From: Lysobacterales bacterium 15-68-25
GTDB taxonomy: Bacteria > Pseudomonadota > Gammaproteobacteria > Xanthomonadales > Rhodanobacteraceae
Assembly (NCBI GenBank): GCA_002279065.1
Contig: NCKB01000001.1
Coordinates: 124,001-188,000 of the forward strand
DNA: 64,000 bases
Reading direction: 5' to 3'
The notes beneath the pieces are model-generated. The model was not told where the DNA came from. It saw only the letters and a list, made by a program, of their open reading frames with translations, and did no database searches. Below, in pieces: positions 27,554-36,410 of this stretch. Numbering within the stretch: the first letter of the stretch is position 1; the number at the start of each line of letters is the position of its first letter. The position numbers and the translations under genes were made by a program.

Positions 27554-28557
27554 TCGTCGTCCGTACGCCGCGCTGCGCTGCGGGTTCCCTGGCGGAGCGC
27601 TTCGAGGGCCCGGTAAGCCGGGCTGGCCCATTGTGCGACGGCCTCGCGGGCGTCACCTGCCAGCTCGCCGCGCTTGGCTGCACCGTCGGCGACGAACGGC
27701 TCGCCCGGGCGCTTGGCATGCCAGCCGCCGGCTTCGGCGATGGTCGCCAGGTCGTCCGGTCGCACGCCCAGTGGCGCGGCGAGGCGATCGCCGAGCGCGT
27801 GCGGCAGCTCGACGTAGTTCACCGGGATCGCGCCGTGCTGCCGGCAGGCGTGCCAGCCGGCATCCAGCAGGCGGCCGACGATGCGGGCGACATGGACCGG
27901 GCGCGAACGCACCGCCGTGCCGTCGTCGGCCCGGGCCAGCGGAGTCTTGCCGATCAGTCCCGGCACGGTGTGGCGACCGGGGCTGCGCAGGTGTGAAGCG
28001 ACCACCTCGTGCGGGTCGCGGTAGAGGAACAGGCAAGGCACGTCCGGAAACAGCACGCGCAGTTGCGGCAGCTCGAACAGGTTCCAGGCATCGAGTTTGA
28101 TCACCAGTGCCCGCTCGGTGCCACGGCGCCGTTGCCCGTAGGCCGACAGCAGGGCGCTGATCCATCGGGCTTGCTGCGAGGCGGTCACCGGGTGTTCGTA
28201 GTGCGCGCGCAGCAGCGTGTCGAGCGGCGGCGGTTCGGACAGCACGATGTGGCTGTCCAGCCTCGCCAGCATCTGGGCCAGCAGGGTGGACCCGCAGCGC
28301 GACACGTGGAACACGAAGGCGGTCGGTGGCAAGCCGGAAGAGCGCTGCTGCCAGTCGCAGAGCATGGCGAGCGGCGTGGTGCGCCCGAACGCCTGGTTGA
28401 ACGGCGACCGCATGGCGACCGCGACGCTGTCGTTGAAGAACGGCTCGCGCAGGACCGCGTCGCGCCCGAAGCGGCACCAGTCCACCTGCCAGTCCTCGCC
28501 GGTGTGGCGGATGCCTGTCGGCAACCAGTGCTTCCAGTCGATGGGGGTGTCGGTCAT
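27535..28557 (-). CDS. Sulfotransferase-like P-loop protein
   Basis: A 340-aa protein with the sulfotransferase signature near residues 82-97: FVFHVSRCGSTLLAQM is the 5'-phosphosulfate-binding loop. LYRDPHEVVASHLRSP is the 3'-phosphate-binding region. Predicted to move sulfate from PAPS to an unknown acceptor in the cytoplasm; some relatives may not be sulfotransferases at all. There is no signal peptide. The start ATG overlaps the stop of the upstream hydroxylase-like gene (ATGA), so they act together. Its last codons coincide with the nrdA promoter and one NrdR-like box. Confidence 0.8.
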   Translation of the reverse strand: MTDTPIDWKHWLPTGIRHTGEDWQVDWCRFGRDAVLREPFFNDSVAVAMRSPFNQAFGRTTPLAMLCDWQQRSSGLPPTAFVFHVSRCGSTLLAQMLARLDSHIVLSEPPPLDTLLRAHYEHPVTASQQARWISALLSAYGQRRRGTERALVIKLDAWNLFELPQLRVLFPDVPCLFLYRDPHEVVASHLRSPGRHTVPGLIGKTPLARADDGTAVRSRPVHVARIVGRLLDAGWHACRQHGAIPVNYVELPHALGDRLAAPLGVRPDDLATIAEAGGWHAKRPGEPFVADGAAKRGELAGDAREAVAQWASPAYRALEALRQGTRSAARRTDDEPQILG

Positions 28558-29357
28558 GCCAGCTCCGAGGCTCGCCAGGTGCGCCGCCGCCGCGCCATGG
28601 CGGCATCCAGATCGGCTGCGGTGAACCGCAGCCCCAGCGCTTCGGCGTGTGCGAGCACGGCCAGCGTGAATGCCTGCGGATCGTCGAGTCCGGCCAGCTC
28701 CGCTTCCAGCGCGGGATGGCGGCCCAGGTGTTCGCCAAACCGTTCCAGAGCGAGGGAGCCGCGGCTCGGCTGCCGCGCCGGCGTGTCGACCGAGCCCGCG
28801 GCGATCTGGTCATGCAGCCATGCGCTGGGTCGGGCATCGAGCACGAGGTGGATGCGGTCGGCGCCGCCGTGGTTCTCGACCCGGTGCGGTCGCGAAAGGT
28901 CGAGGAACCAGCATTCGCCCGGCTGCATCGGCACACGCTCGCCGTCCAGCAGGAAATCGACCTGGACGTCGGTGACGATGGGCACGTGCAGGCGCAGGTC
29001 GGCGTCGGGTTGGCCCAGATCGTGGTCGCAGTGCTCGCGGATGCTGCCGCCGGGACCGAGGCGAAGCAGCCGCACGCTGCGCAGGGCGGTGCGGAAACGG
29101 GCGAGCTGCGCGCGCCAGAAATCGTCGAGGTAGTCCGTGTCGCGTGCCTCGCCGTCGCCCGGCGCGAGCGACAGCCGCGCGTCGACGGGGGTGCGCAGCG
29201 CGACGCCGCTCCAGTCCCCCTGGTAATAGCCCTGGTTGAAATGCGGCTCCCATGCGGTCGGCGGCAGCGTCGACAGCGCATCGAGCATGGCCCGTGCATC
29301 GAAATGCAGCGGCAGGCGCGCACAGGGAGGGAGAGAAGCGGTCATGCCGTCGTCCAT
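28554..29357 (-). CDS. Aspartyl/asparaginyl beta-hydroxylase-like dioxygenase
   Basis: A 267-aa Fe(II)/2-oxoglutarate enzyme candidate with a double-stranded beta-helix. Metal ligands are H109 and D111 in SIREHCDHD and H158 in RPHRVENHG; the 2-oxoglutarate-binding Arg is likely R168 (GADRIHLVLD). The C-terminal 80 residues are helical and outside the core domain. Two start codons are possible (29357 and 29345), neither with a strong ribosome-binding site. It is translationally coupled to the following sulfotransferase-like gene, so the pair may modify the same substrate by hydroxylation then sulfation. The substrate is not known. Confidence 0.8.
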   Translation of the reverse strand: MDDGMTASLPPCARLPLHFDARAMLDALSTLPPTAWEPHFNQGYYQGDWSGVALRTPVDARLSLAPGDGEARDTDYLDDFWRAQLARFRTALRSVRLLRLGPGGSIREHCDHDLGQPDADLRLHVPIVTDVQVDFLLDGERVPMQPGECWFLDLSRPHRVENHGGADRIHLVLDARPSAWLHDQIAAGSVDTPARQPSRGSLALERFGEHLGRHPALEAELAGLDDPQAFTLAVLAHAEALGLRFTAADLDAAMARRRRTWRASELA

Positions 29358-29391
29358 GAAGGCCCAGCGGGCATTCTATGCGAGTGGGCGA

Positions 29392-29775
29392 TCAGAACCG
29401 CCCGGCCGCTTTCAGCGCCTCGATCTCCTCGTCGGTGAACAGGCGCGAGCGGGTCAGGAAGCGCACGCCTTCGCCGTTCTCCAGCGAGAACATGCCACCG
29501 CGCCCCTCGACCACGTCGATGATCAGCTGGGTGTGTTTCCAGTATTCGTACTGCGAGGGACTCATGTAGAACGGCGCGCCGGCGATCTCGCCCAGCTGCA
29601 CGTCGCGGTCGCCGACGATGAAGTCGTCCTGCGGGTAGCACATCGGCGAGGAGCCGTCGCAGCAGCCGCCGGACTGGTGGAACAGCAGCGGCCCGTGCCG
29701 TTCGCGCAGCCGCCCGATCAGCGCCTCGGCGGCGGGCGTGGCGAGCACCTTGGCGATATCGGGGGCGGCGGACAT
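29392..29775 (-). CDS. DUF779 family protein
   Basis: A 127-aa cytoplasmic protein covering one DUF779 domain, with the Cys-rich hallmark HQSGGCCDGSSPMCYP (about 33-48) and the conserved MSPSQYEYWKHTQLIID. The paired cysteines could bind a metal; the activity is unknown. DUF779 genes are found next to acetaldehyde dehydrogenase and PQQ alcohol-oxidation genes in many proteobacteria, and this fits the island that begins here. It lies 27 bases after the TonB receptor gene on the same strand, probably in the same transcript. Confidence 0.9.
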   Translation of the reverse strand: MSAAPDIAKVLATPAAEALIGRLRERHGPLLFHQSGGCCDGSSPMCYPQDDFIVGDRDVQLGEIAGAPFYMSPSQYEYWKHTQLIIDVVEGRGGMFSLENGEGVRFLTRSRLFTDEEIEALKAAGRF

Positions 29776-29802
29776 GGCGGTTCCTCCTCGGGCGGCGCGA
29801 CC

Positions 29803-31986
29803 TCAGAAGGTCAGACGCGCGCCCAGCATGTAGCTGCGGTCGGGGCCGGGTTCGAAGTAGCGCCCGTTGCCGTCGTTGACGATCACCGAGCCGACATAGC
29901 GGCGATCGGCCAGGTTGCTGATACGCGCGCTGAGGTCGAGCCGGGTGCTATCGCCCAGCGCGAAGGTGTAGCCGGCGTCGACGTCGACCAGGGCGTAACC
30001 GGCCGCGCGGTCGGTGTTGAAGTCGTTCACCACCACCGGGCCGATGCCGGTGAGCGTGACGCCCTCGCGCCAGCCCGTGCCGTTGCCGTGCTCCAGTCGC
30101 AGCGAGCCGTAGTCCTCGGGCACGCCCGGGATGCGCGAACCGGCGGCGACCGGCGTGGTCGGCACGGTGCACGGCGAGCCGGTACAGGCGAGGTAGCCAT
30201 CTTCGAAGCGTGCGCGCAGGTGGGTGTAGCCGGCGCTGAGGCGCCAGTCCGGCGCCAGCTCGCCGGTGGCGGACAGCTCCACGCCCTCGCGCCGGGTGCG
30301 ACCGGCGTTGCGATAGGTGGCACGGCCGTTGGTGTTGGTCGCCACGGCCAGCTCGTTGCTCGTATCGGCGCGGAACAGGGCGGCGTCGAACTCGAGCGCG
30401 CGCGTCGCCTGCCACTTCGCACCCAGCTCGTAGTTGTTGCTGCGCGCGGGCCTGAGGTCGAAGGCGAGGCCGGCCTGGCCGTCCGTGCGGTAGCCCAGCT
30501 CGTTGTAGCTTGGCGTCTCGAAGCCGCGACCGTAGCTGGCGTACACCCGCAGGTCGTCGGTGGCGCGGTACTGCAGGCCAAGCACCGGGGTGGTGGCGGT
30601 GTAGGTGACGTGGCCGCTGTCGTCCGGGTTGTTCGGTGTTATGTAGAAGTCATGCTCGGTGAAGCGCACGGTGTCGTGGCGCAGGCCGAGCAGCAGTGCC
30701 CACTGCGGCACGAAGTGCCAGTAGAACTGCGCGTACTCGGCCACGTTGTTGACGTTGTCGTGCTCGTTGCGGCGCAGCTTGCCCTTCACGCCCAGCGTGC
30801 TGCCGACGAAGTTCTCGTAGCCGGTGCGCCGCTGGATCTGGTAGTCGCCGCTGGCGCCGAGCACCGCCTCGTACGCGCCGCCGCCGAGCTGGCCGCGGTG
30901 GGTCCAGCGCAGGTCGGCGCCGCCGTAGTTGGTGGCCGGCGAGATCACGCCGCCGGACTGCAGCGGGTTCTTCTGCACGAAGGTGGGGATGGACAGGTAC
31001 TGGGTGATGGTGCGGTGGCCGTAGTAGGCCATCGCGCGCCACTGGTCGCTGGGGCTGATCGTCTGGTCGTAGATCACGCCGACCTGGTTCTGCTCGGCGC
31101 TCTTGCGGGTGTTGTACAGCGCCGCCACCGCGGTGGCCTGGCGCGGGTCCTGCTCCATCTGCGTGCGGGTCAGGCCGAGCGGGTCCTGGGTATCGGGCTG
31201 GTTGATCCGGTTGAGCACCACGGTGAGCTTGCGCTGCTGCCCAAGGTCGATGCCGAACTTGGCGTTGTCCGATTCGCGCCGCACGCGGCTGTGCGCGCGA
31301 TAGCCGCCGGAGAGGAATTCCGACGCGGCGATGTTGTAGTCCACCGGACCGACCGTGCCGCGCGTGTCGGCCATGAAGCGGAAGCTGTCGTAGCTGCCGC
31401 CATATACGCCCAGCGTGGTCTGCGGTGTCGGCGTGCCGTCGGCGGTGTAGAGCTGGATCACGCCACCGGCGGCATTGCCGTAGAGCACCGAGAACGGCCC
31501 GCGCAGCACCTCGATGCGGTCGGCCGAGTCGAGGTTGAATGCCGACACCTGGCCCTGGCCATCCGGCAGCGTGGCCGGTATCCCGTCCATGTACACGCGG
31601 ATGCTGCGTACGCCGAAGGTGGTGCGCGAACCGAAGCCGCGGATCGATATCTGCTCGTCCTGCGCGTAGTTCTGCCGGTCGCGCGCAAGGATGCCGGGGA
31701 CGCCGGCGAGGACCTCGGAGAAGTTCACCCCGGGCAGGCCGGCGCTGCCTGGATCGACGTGGATCACGCTCAGCGCGGCCGGTACGTCGAATGGCGGGAT
31801 GTCGAGGCGACTGGCGTTGACTTCGATCGCCGGCAGCGGCGTGGCGTCACCTGTCGAGGCGGTCTGGGCGGCGGCCGGCATGGCCAGTGCGAACGCGAGT
31901 ACGGTCGCCAGCGGTGCCATTGCGAGCCGGAACTGCGAGCCGACGGTCCCGGTCGGACGGCCGATCGATCCATGCGTCACATCCAT
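29803..31986 (-). CDS. TonB-dependent receptor next to the PQQ dehydrogenase
   Basis: Outer-membrane receptor of 727 aa. After a signal peptide (hydrophobic part MAPLATVLAFALAMPAAAQ) comes a plug domain (about 55-165, ISIRGFGSRTTFGVRSIRVY and RIEVLRGPFSVLYGNAAGGV, given here as RGFGSRTTFGVRS and EVLRGPFSVLYGNA), then a 22-strand-type barrel ending in GARLTF. The pattern is of siderophore/metallophore receptors of the FecA/PhuR kind, without an N-terminal signalling domain. The ATG at 31986 abuts the GAGGAG site, so an in-frame start 23 codons on is an alternative. Fourth gene of the operon behind porin, alcohol dehydrogenase and binding-protein fusion. Cargo unknown; a metal complex is plausible. 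Confidence 0.88.
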   Translation of the reverse strand: MDVTHGSIGRPTGTVGSQFRLAMAPLATVLAFALAMPAAAQTASTGDATPLPAIEVNASRLDIPPFDVPAALSVIHVDPGSAGLPGVNFSEVLAGVPGILARDRQNYAQDEQISIRGFGSRTTFGVRSIRVYMDGIPATLPDGQGQVSAFNLDSADRIEVLRGPFSVLYGNAAGGVIQLYTADGTPTPQTTLGVYGGSYDSFRFMADTRGTVGPVDYNIAASEFLSGGYRAHSRVRRESDNAKFGIDLGQQRKLTVVLNRINQPDTQDPLGLTRTQMEQDPRQATAVAALYNTRKSAEQNQVGVIYDQTISPSDQWRAMAYYGHRTITQYLSIPTFVQKNPLQSGGVISPATNYGGADLRWTHRGQLGGGAYEAVLGASGDYQIQRRTGYENFVGSTLGVKGKLRRNEHDNVNNVAEYAQFYWHFVPQWALLLGLRHDTVRFTEHDFYITPNNPDDSGHVTYTATTPVLGLQYRATDDLRVYASYGRGFETPSYNELGYRTDGQAGLAFDLRPARSNNYELGAKWQATRALEFDAALFRADTSNELAVATNTNGRATYRNAGRTRREGVELSATGELAPDWRLSAGYTHLRARFEDGYLACTGSPCTVPTTPVAAGSRIPGVPEDYGSLRLEHGNGTGWREGVTLTGIGPVVVNDFNTDRAAGYALVDVDAGYTFALGDSTRLDLSARISNLADRRYVGSVIVNDGNGRYFEPGPDRSYMLGARLTF

Positions 31987-32051
31987 CTCCTCGTCTCGTG
32001 CGGAAAAGGGCGGGCCGGGGGAGCATGCACCTCCGGCCCGCGCCCGGCCAG

Positions 32052-33281
32052 TCATTCGCCGTGGTAGAGCAGCTTCACCTTCGAGCTCAGCGCCTCGTCG
32101 TAGGTGAGCTGCTGCTGGCCGGCAGGGTAGCCGTTCTGCTGCAGCAGGAACGCCATGATGTCCACGTAGTCGTCGTGCGGCAGGCTGCCTGGCTCGGTCG
32201 CCGGCATGTTGTGCACGAGGATGGTGAAGATGTCCCTGACATGGAACTGCGCCTCCTCCGAAGCGAAGTTGGCGCCCTTCAGCGCCGGGCCGGCGCGGCC
32301 TTCCAGATGCGGACCGTGGCACACCGCGCAGTTCTCCTTGAACTTGGCCTGGCCGAGGTCGGCCTGGGTGGCGGTGTACAGCGCCGGCAGCGGGTCGTCG
32401 TCGTCCTTGCGATGTCGACGCGACTTGTCGGCGGTCGGTGTCGTGCCGGCACAGCTGCGGGCGAAAGTCCTTGCGCTGCGGCGGGTCCAGGCGGTGCCGG
32501 CTGGACGCACCGGCTCCACCGCGCCGGTGCGGGCGTAAGGCGCCAGCAGCGCGGCGAGGCGCCCGGAGGCCTGCATCGTCGCGATCGCCTGCTCGAACGC
32601 GTCGGCCACGGCCTGGTGCCGGGCGTCGTACAGCGCCACCAGGTTGAAGCTGGCGTGCGGTTCGTGCAGCGGGTGGATGCGCAGCCGTCCCTTGGTGCCG
32701 GGCGCGGCGAGATAGCGGCGCACGGTCGGCTCCCACAGCATCGCCGCCTGCACCTTGTGCCCGGCCAGTGCGCGCAGCGAGGACGCGTCGCTCAGGTGGA
32801 CGTCGGCGACCAGGTTGCGGTGGTCGATGAAGTAGAGATTGGGCGTGGTCTGGTAAGTCACCGCGACGCTGCTGCCGTCCGGCAACTGGTCCAGCGAGGC
32901 GACATGGCTGTCGCTTGGCGTCACCAGCACGAAGCCGGTGTGGCCGTACGGCGTGCTGGCCTTCAGTCCCGGCGGCGCGCCGTGCGCGTCGGCATCGATC
33001 GGAAAGCCGAGCACGAGGTCGCAGCTGTGGCCGGCCAGCTTGTTGAAGTGGTCCAGGTCGAAGCCGTCGTCGTCGCCGCTGCCGTCAAAGCGATGGATCT
33101 GCAGCATGGCGTGCTCATGCTGTGCGACCGCCTGGGCCAGGCGGGTGTCCATCGCGGCAGTGGGGCTGGAGCGGTCGATGCAGACCGACAGGTCGGCGGC
33201 GGCCGCGGTGCCGCCGTACAGGAGTACGGCGGCGATCGCAGCCAGCCACGCGCGCGGGCGGGGATGGCGGGTCAGGTTCAT
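32052..33281 (-). CDS. Periplasmic binding protein (XoxJ-like) fused to cytochrome c
   Basis: A 409-aa exported fusion. Residues 1-29 are a signal peptide. Residues 30-255 form a family-3-type solute-binding domain of the 'quinoprotein dehydrogenase-associated' (MxaJ/XoxJ) sort, with LVLGFPIDADAH and SDASSLRALAGHKVQAAMLW. A charged linker (about 262-297) leads to a class I cytochrome c domain with haem motif C318-A-V-C-H322 and a likely axial Met359. In relatives the binding protein helps the dehydrogenase, and a separate cytochrome accepts its electrons; here both roles are on one chain. The ATG at 33281 follows CCGGAGC. It starts 13 bases after the dehydrogenase gene. Confidence 0.85.
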   Translation of the reverse strand: MNLTRHPRPRAWLAAIAAVLLYGGTAAAADLSVCIDRSSPTAAMDTRLAQAVAQHEHAMLQIHRFDGSGDDDGFDLDHFNKLAGHSCDLVLGFPIDADAHGAPPGLKASTPYGHTGFVLVTPSDSHVASLDQLPDGSSVAVTYQTTPNLYFIDHRNLVADVHLSDASSLRALAGHKVQAAMLWEPTVRRYLAAPGTKGRLRIHPLHEPHASFNLVALYDARHQAVADAFEQAIATMQASGRLAALLAPYARTGAVEPVRPAGTAWTRRSARTFARSCAGTTPTADKSRRHRKDDDDPLPALYTATQADLGQAKFKENCAVCHGPHLEGRAGPALKGANFASEEAQFHVRDIFTILVHNMPATEPGSLPHDDYVDIMAFLLQQNGYPAGQQQLTYDEALSSKVKLLYHGE

Positions 33282-33294
33282 GTGCAAGCTCCGG

Positions 33295-34995
33295 TTACAG
33301 CGAGAACACGTACAGGTGGCCACCGACCGGGATGTTCGCCACGGCCGGATCCTTCGCCATGTCGCCGCCCCAGATCGGCGTGGCGCCGCCCCAGCCGGCG
33401 TACACGCCGACGTATTGCTTGCCGTCGACCACCCAGGTGCTGGGCACGCCGATCACGCCGGAGGTCATCTGCGGGCTCTTCCACAGCACCTTGCCGGTCT
33501 TCGCGTCGAACGCGTACAGATAGCCGTCCGCGCTGCCGGAGAACACCAGGCCGCCGGCGGTGCTGAGCATGCCGCTGTTCCATGGCAGCCTGGAGGGGAA
33601 GGTCCAGGCCTGCTCGCCGGTGTTCACGTCGATCGCCTGCACCGAGCCCCACTGGTCCTTGAAGGCCGGGTCGGCGACCACCTTGAAGGTCTCGCCGAGG
33701 AACGGCAGGCCGGCCTTGTAGGCCACCGTGGCGCCCTTGATCGTCATGCAGGTGTGCATGGTCGGCACGTAGGCGAAGTGGGTCTGCGGGTCGACCGAGA
33801 TCGGCCACCAGTTCTTGCCGCCGAGGAAGCTCGGGCAGGTGAACACCTGCTTGTCGATGGTCGGGCGCATGGCCGGATCGGTCTGCGGCTTGCCGTCCTT
33901 GAAGCCGCTGACCGAGGTCGCGGTGGCGAACTTCTTGGCGTAGATCAGCTTGCCGTCGGTGCGGTCGATCGCATAGAACCAGCCATTGCGGCTGGCGCTG
34001 ACCAGCGCCTTGTGCTGCTTGCCCTCGTAGGTGATGTCGGTGAGCACCGTCTCGTTGGTGCCGTCGTAGTCCCAGGTGTCGTTCGGCGTGTACTGGTAGT
34101 GCCACTTGATCTTGCCGGTGGCCGGGTCCATCGCGATCACCGAATCGGTGTACAGGTTGTCGCCCGGGCGAAGCGTCGCCAGCCACGGACCGGGATTGCC
34201 GACGCCCCAGAACAGCGTGTCGGTATCGGCGTCGTAGGTGCCGGTCAGCCAGGCGCCGCCGCCGCCGGTCTTGTACGCGCCCTTCGGCCAGGTGTCGCCG
34301 CCCGGCTCGTTCGGTGCCGGGATGGTGTGACGCGTCCACAGCAGCTTGCCGGTCTTCGCGTCCAGCGCGTTGACCGAACCGCGCGCGCCGTACTCGCCGC
34401 CGGACAGGCCGACGATCACCTTGCCCTTGACCACCAGCGGCGCCAGCGTCATCGCCGTGCCCTTGTCGGCCGGGGCGAGCTGGTGCTTCCACGCGATCTT
34501 GCCGGTGCGCGCGTCCAGCGCGACGACGTAGTTGTCCAGCGTGGCCATGTAGACGTCGTCGCCGTACAGCGCCACGCCGCGGTTCACCACGTCGCAGCAC
34601 ACGGTGCGCAGGCCGACGTGGGAGAGGTCGTGCTGGTACTTCCACAAGAGCTTGCCGGTGGAGGCCTGGAAAGCCAGCAGCTCGTCCTTCGGCGTGGTGA
34701 TGAACATGAAATCGCCGTTGACCACGGGCGGTGCCTCATGGCCCTGGTCGAAGCCGGTCTTGTAGTCCCAGACGGGCTTCAGGCCGGCGACGTTGGCGGC
34801 GTCGATCTGGGTGAACGGCGCGTAGCCGGAGCTGGTGTAGTCGCGGCGGTACATCAGCCAGCCGTTGTCGCTGGCGGCAGCCTTGAGCCGCGCGTCGGTG
34901 ACGGGTGCGTAGTGCTCGGCGGCGATGGCGCCCGCGCTCGTGGCCAGCAGGGCGGCAATCAGGGCGGTGCGGCGAAGGTATGCGATTCGCTTCAT
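33295..34995 (-). CDS. PQQ-dependent alcohol dehydrogenase, lanthanide-type signature
   Basis: Periplasmic quinoprotein of 566 aa with an eight-bladed propeller, oxidising alcohols to aldehydes and handing electrons to a cytochrome c. A signal peptide covers about residues 1-26. The vicinal disulfide C133-C134 (TVCCDVV) over PQQ is present. Metal ligands are E201 (GGEYGARG), N267 (GVGNPGPW) and catalytic D309. D311 two residues on (TWDYDGTNE) is the extra Asp that marks lanthanide enzymes (XoxF, ExaF/PedH); calcium enzymes have Ala or Ser there. The ATG at 34995 has GAGGA 8 bases before it. Ethanol-type substrates are likely from the neighbours, but not shown. Confidence 0.92.
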   Translation of the reverse strand: MKRIAYLRRTALIAALLATSAGAIAAEHYAPVTDARLKAAASDNGWLMYRRDYTSSGYAPFTQIDAANVAGLKPVWDYKTGFDQGHEAPPVVNGDFMFITTPKDELLAFQASTGKLLWKYQHDLSHVGLRTVCCDVVNRGVALYGDDVYMATLDNYVVALDARTGKIAWKHQLAPADKGTAMTLAPLVVKGKVIVGLSGGEYGARGSVNALDAKTGKLLWTRHTIPAPNEPGGDTWPKGAYKTGGGGAWLTGTYDADTDTLFWGVGNPGPWLATLRPGDNLYTDSVIAMDPATGKIKWHYQYTPNDTWDYDGTNETVLTDITYEGKQHKALVSASRNGWFYAIDRTDGKLIYAKKFATATSVSGFKDGKPQTDPAMRPTIDKQVFTCPSFLGGKNWWPISVDPQTHFAYVPTMHTCMTIKGATVAYKAGLPFLGETFKVVADPAFKDQWGSVQAIDVNTGEQAWTFPSRLPWNSGMLSTAGGLVFSGSADGYLYAFDAKTGKVLWKSPQMTSGVIGVPSTWVVDGKQYVGVYAGWGGATPIWGGDMAKDPAVANIPVGGHLYVFSL

Positions 34996-35024
34996 GTCGT
35001 GGGTCCTCATGACGGATGGTCAGG

Positions 35025-36227
35025 TCAGAAAAAGACGATGCCGCCGACCGAGCCGCCATTGAGGCGGGCGGTGTGGCCGGCGAAGTCCTTGGAACGGGTC
35101 TGGCCGAGCTCGAAGGCCAGCGTCACGCTCCTGGTCAGCGCGTAGTACGCGCCGGCGGTGACGTTGCTGTTGGACTTGAAGTCGGCGGCGCTGGCGAGGT
35201 CGTCGCGGTTGCGGCTGAGGCCGTCGCTGAGACCGAGCTTGAGCTTGTCGGTGAGCGCGTAGGTGGCCTGCACCAGGTAGTTCACGCCCTTGAGGTCGCC
35301 CTGGTCGCCATCGGTGAGGATGCCGATGCCGCGGCCGGCCTGGACGTTGCCGAGCAGGCTGAAGCCGCCGATGGAGTAGGACGCGCCGATTTCCGCGGCG
35401 CTCATGGTGAACTGCGCCGGCATCGCGCCGGTGCCGTCCTTGGCGTAGAAGCGCTGCGTCTTGCCGCCGATCCACGCCTTGAAGCCGCCGCTGGCATAGC
35501 CGAGCTGCAGCTGCACCTGCGGTGCCGAGCGCGAGTCGTAGTTGCCGGTGTTGTCGACCGGGCTGAACACGCCGCCGGTGAAGGTGAGGCCGCTGGCGGT
35601 CGGCGAGGTGTAGACGATCTGGCCGTAGCTGCCCAGGTAGGTGTAGCCGGCGCCGATGTGGCCGAGCGTGACGCGGCCGCGCTGGGTGGCCTGGGTCGGC
35701 GCGCCGGCACCCACCAGGGTCATGTCCGAGAGGATCGCGTTGGATCCGAACACGCCGTAGTCGCGGCCGAGCTTGACCGTGCCGAAGTCTGGCGTGCCCA
35801 GGGTGAAGAACGCCTGGCGGATGTCCACGCCGCTGTTGGCCGACAGCGCATCGCCGGTGGCGGTGTGCGCCATGATGCCGATCTGCGCACCGACGTCGAT
35901 GCCTTCCTGCTGCGTGGTGAACTTGGTCACCAGTGCATTCGGCAGCAGGCCGTTGCCGATCGTGGTGCGGTTCGGCTGGCCGCCACAGCCCAGCGCGCGG
36001 CCGGCCAGCGCGGTACCGCCCACCGCATCGCCCGAGCAGCTCACGGTGGTGTAGTACGCGTTGACGTAGCCGCTGATGTCCACGGTCCAGCTGTCGCCCT
36101 TGAACTCGGTCGCGCCGACGGCGACGGGTGCGGTCGCCAGGCCGAGCGCGAGCCAGGCCGCGAGCCGCCCGCGTCGTGGAACCGACCGGCGTTGTCGGGC
36201 GCCGTGTTGCCTCTGGTTTGCCTTCAT
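35025..36227 (-). CDS. Outer-membrane porin (Gram-negative porin type)
   Basis: A 400-aa beta-barrel. After a signal peptide (AAWLALGLATAPVAVGA) comes SWTVDISGYVNAYYTTV, then alternating strands and a long loop, with GTVKLGRDYGVFGS as the typical porin strand. The C-terminus ends VGGIVFF with terminal Phe, as for general diffusion porins. It is the first gene of the porin / alcohol dehydrogenase / binding-protein fusion / TonB receptor run, so it probably admits the substrate. The start ATG follows GGGGAGAGGGGC. Substrate selectivity cannot be told from sequence. Confidence 0.88.
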   Translation of the reverse strand: MKANQRQHGARQRRSVPRRGRLAAWLALGLATAPVAVGATEFKGDSWTVDISGYVNAYYTTVSCSGDAVGGTALAGRALGCGGQPNRTTIGNGLLPNALVTKFTTQQEGIDVGAQIGIMAHTATGDALSANSGVDIRQAFFTLGTPDFGTVKLGRDYGVFGSNAILSDMTLVGAGAPTQATQRGRVTLGHIGAGYTYLGSYGQIVYTSPTASGLTFTGGVFSPVDNTGNYDSRSAPQVQLQLGYASGGFKAWIGGKTQRFYAKDGTGAMPAQFTMSAAEIGASYSIGGFSLLGNVQAGRGIGILTDGDQGDLKGVNYLVQATYALTDKLKLGLSDGLSRNRDDLASAADFKSNSNVTAGAYYALTRSVTLAFELGQTRSKDFAGHTARLNGGSVGGIVFF

Positions 36228-36410
36228 GCCCCTCTCCCCTCGATTGGTGGGCGGCACGGTCGTCGCCGGCCGCCGTGATGCGGGGACGGCCCACGCCGTT
36301 CCCCGTGCGGACCGCCTGTGCCGGCCAGGGCCGGGACGCACGCTCCCCTGCACGCCCGCGTGCAGCGGGCATGACCGTGGGCGGAGCCCCTGGATGAATC
36401 TCCCTTGGGA

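Noticed and set aside
27312..31986. Idea that the cobalamin riboswitch serves the TonB receptor at 29803-31986 (a BtuB)
   Set aside because: That gene is upstream of the riboswitch on the same strand, so it cannot be in the riboswitch transcript; the downstream gene is nrdA.
36228..36410. Possible sigma-54 promoter before the porin gene
   Set aside because: GGCAC-type pieces occur, but none has GC 10 bases after GG with the right spacing; not better than chance in GC-rich DNA.
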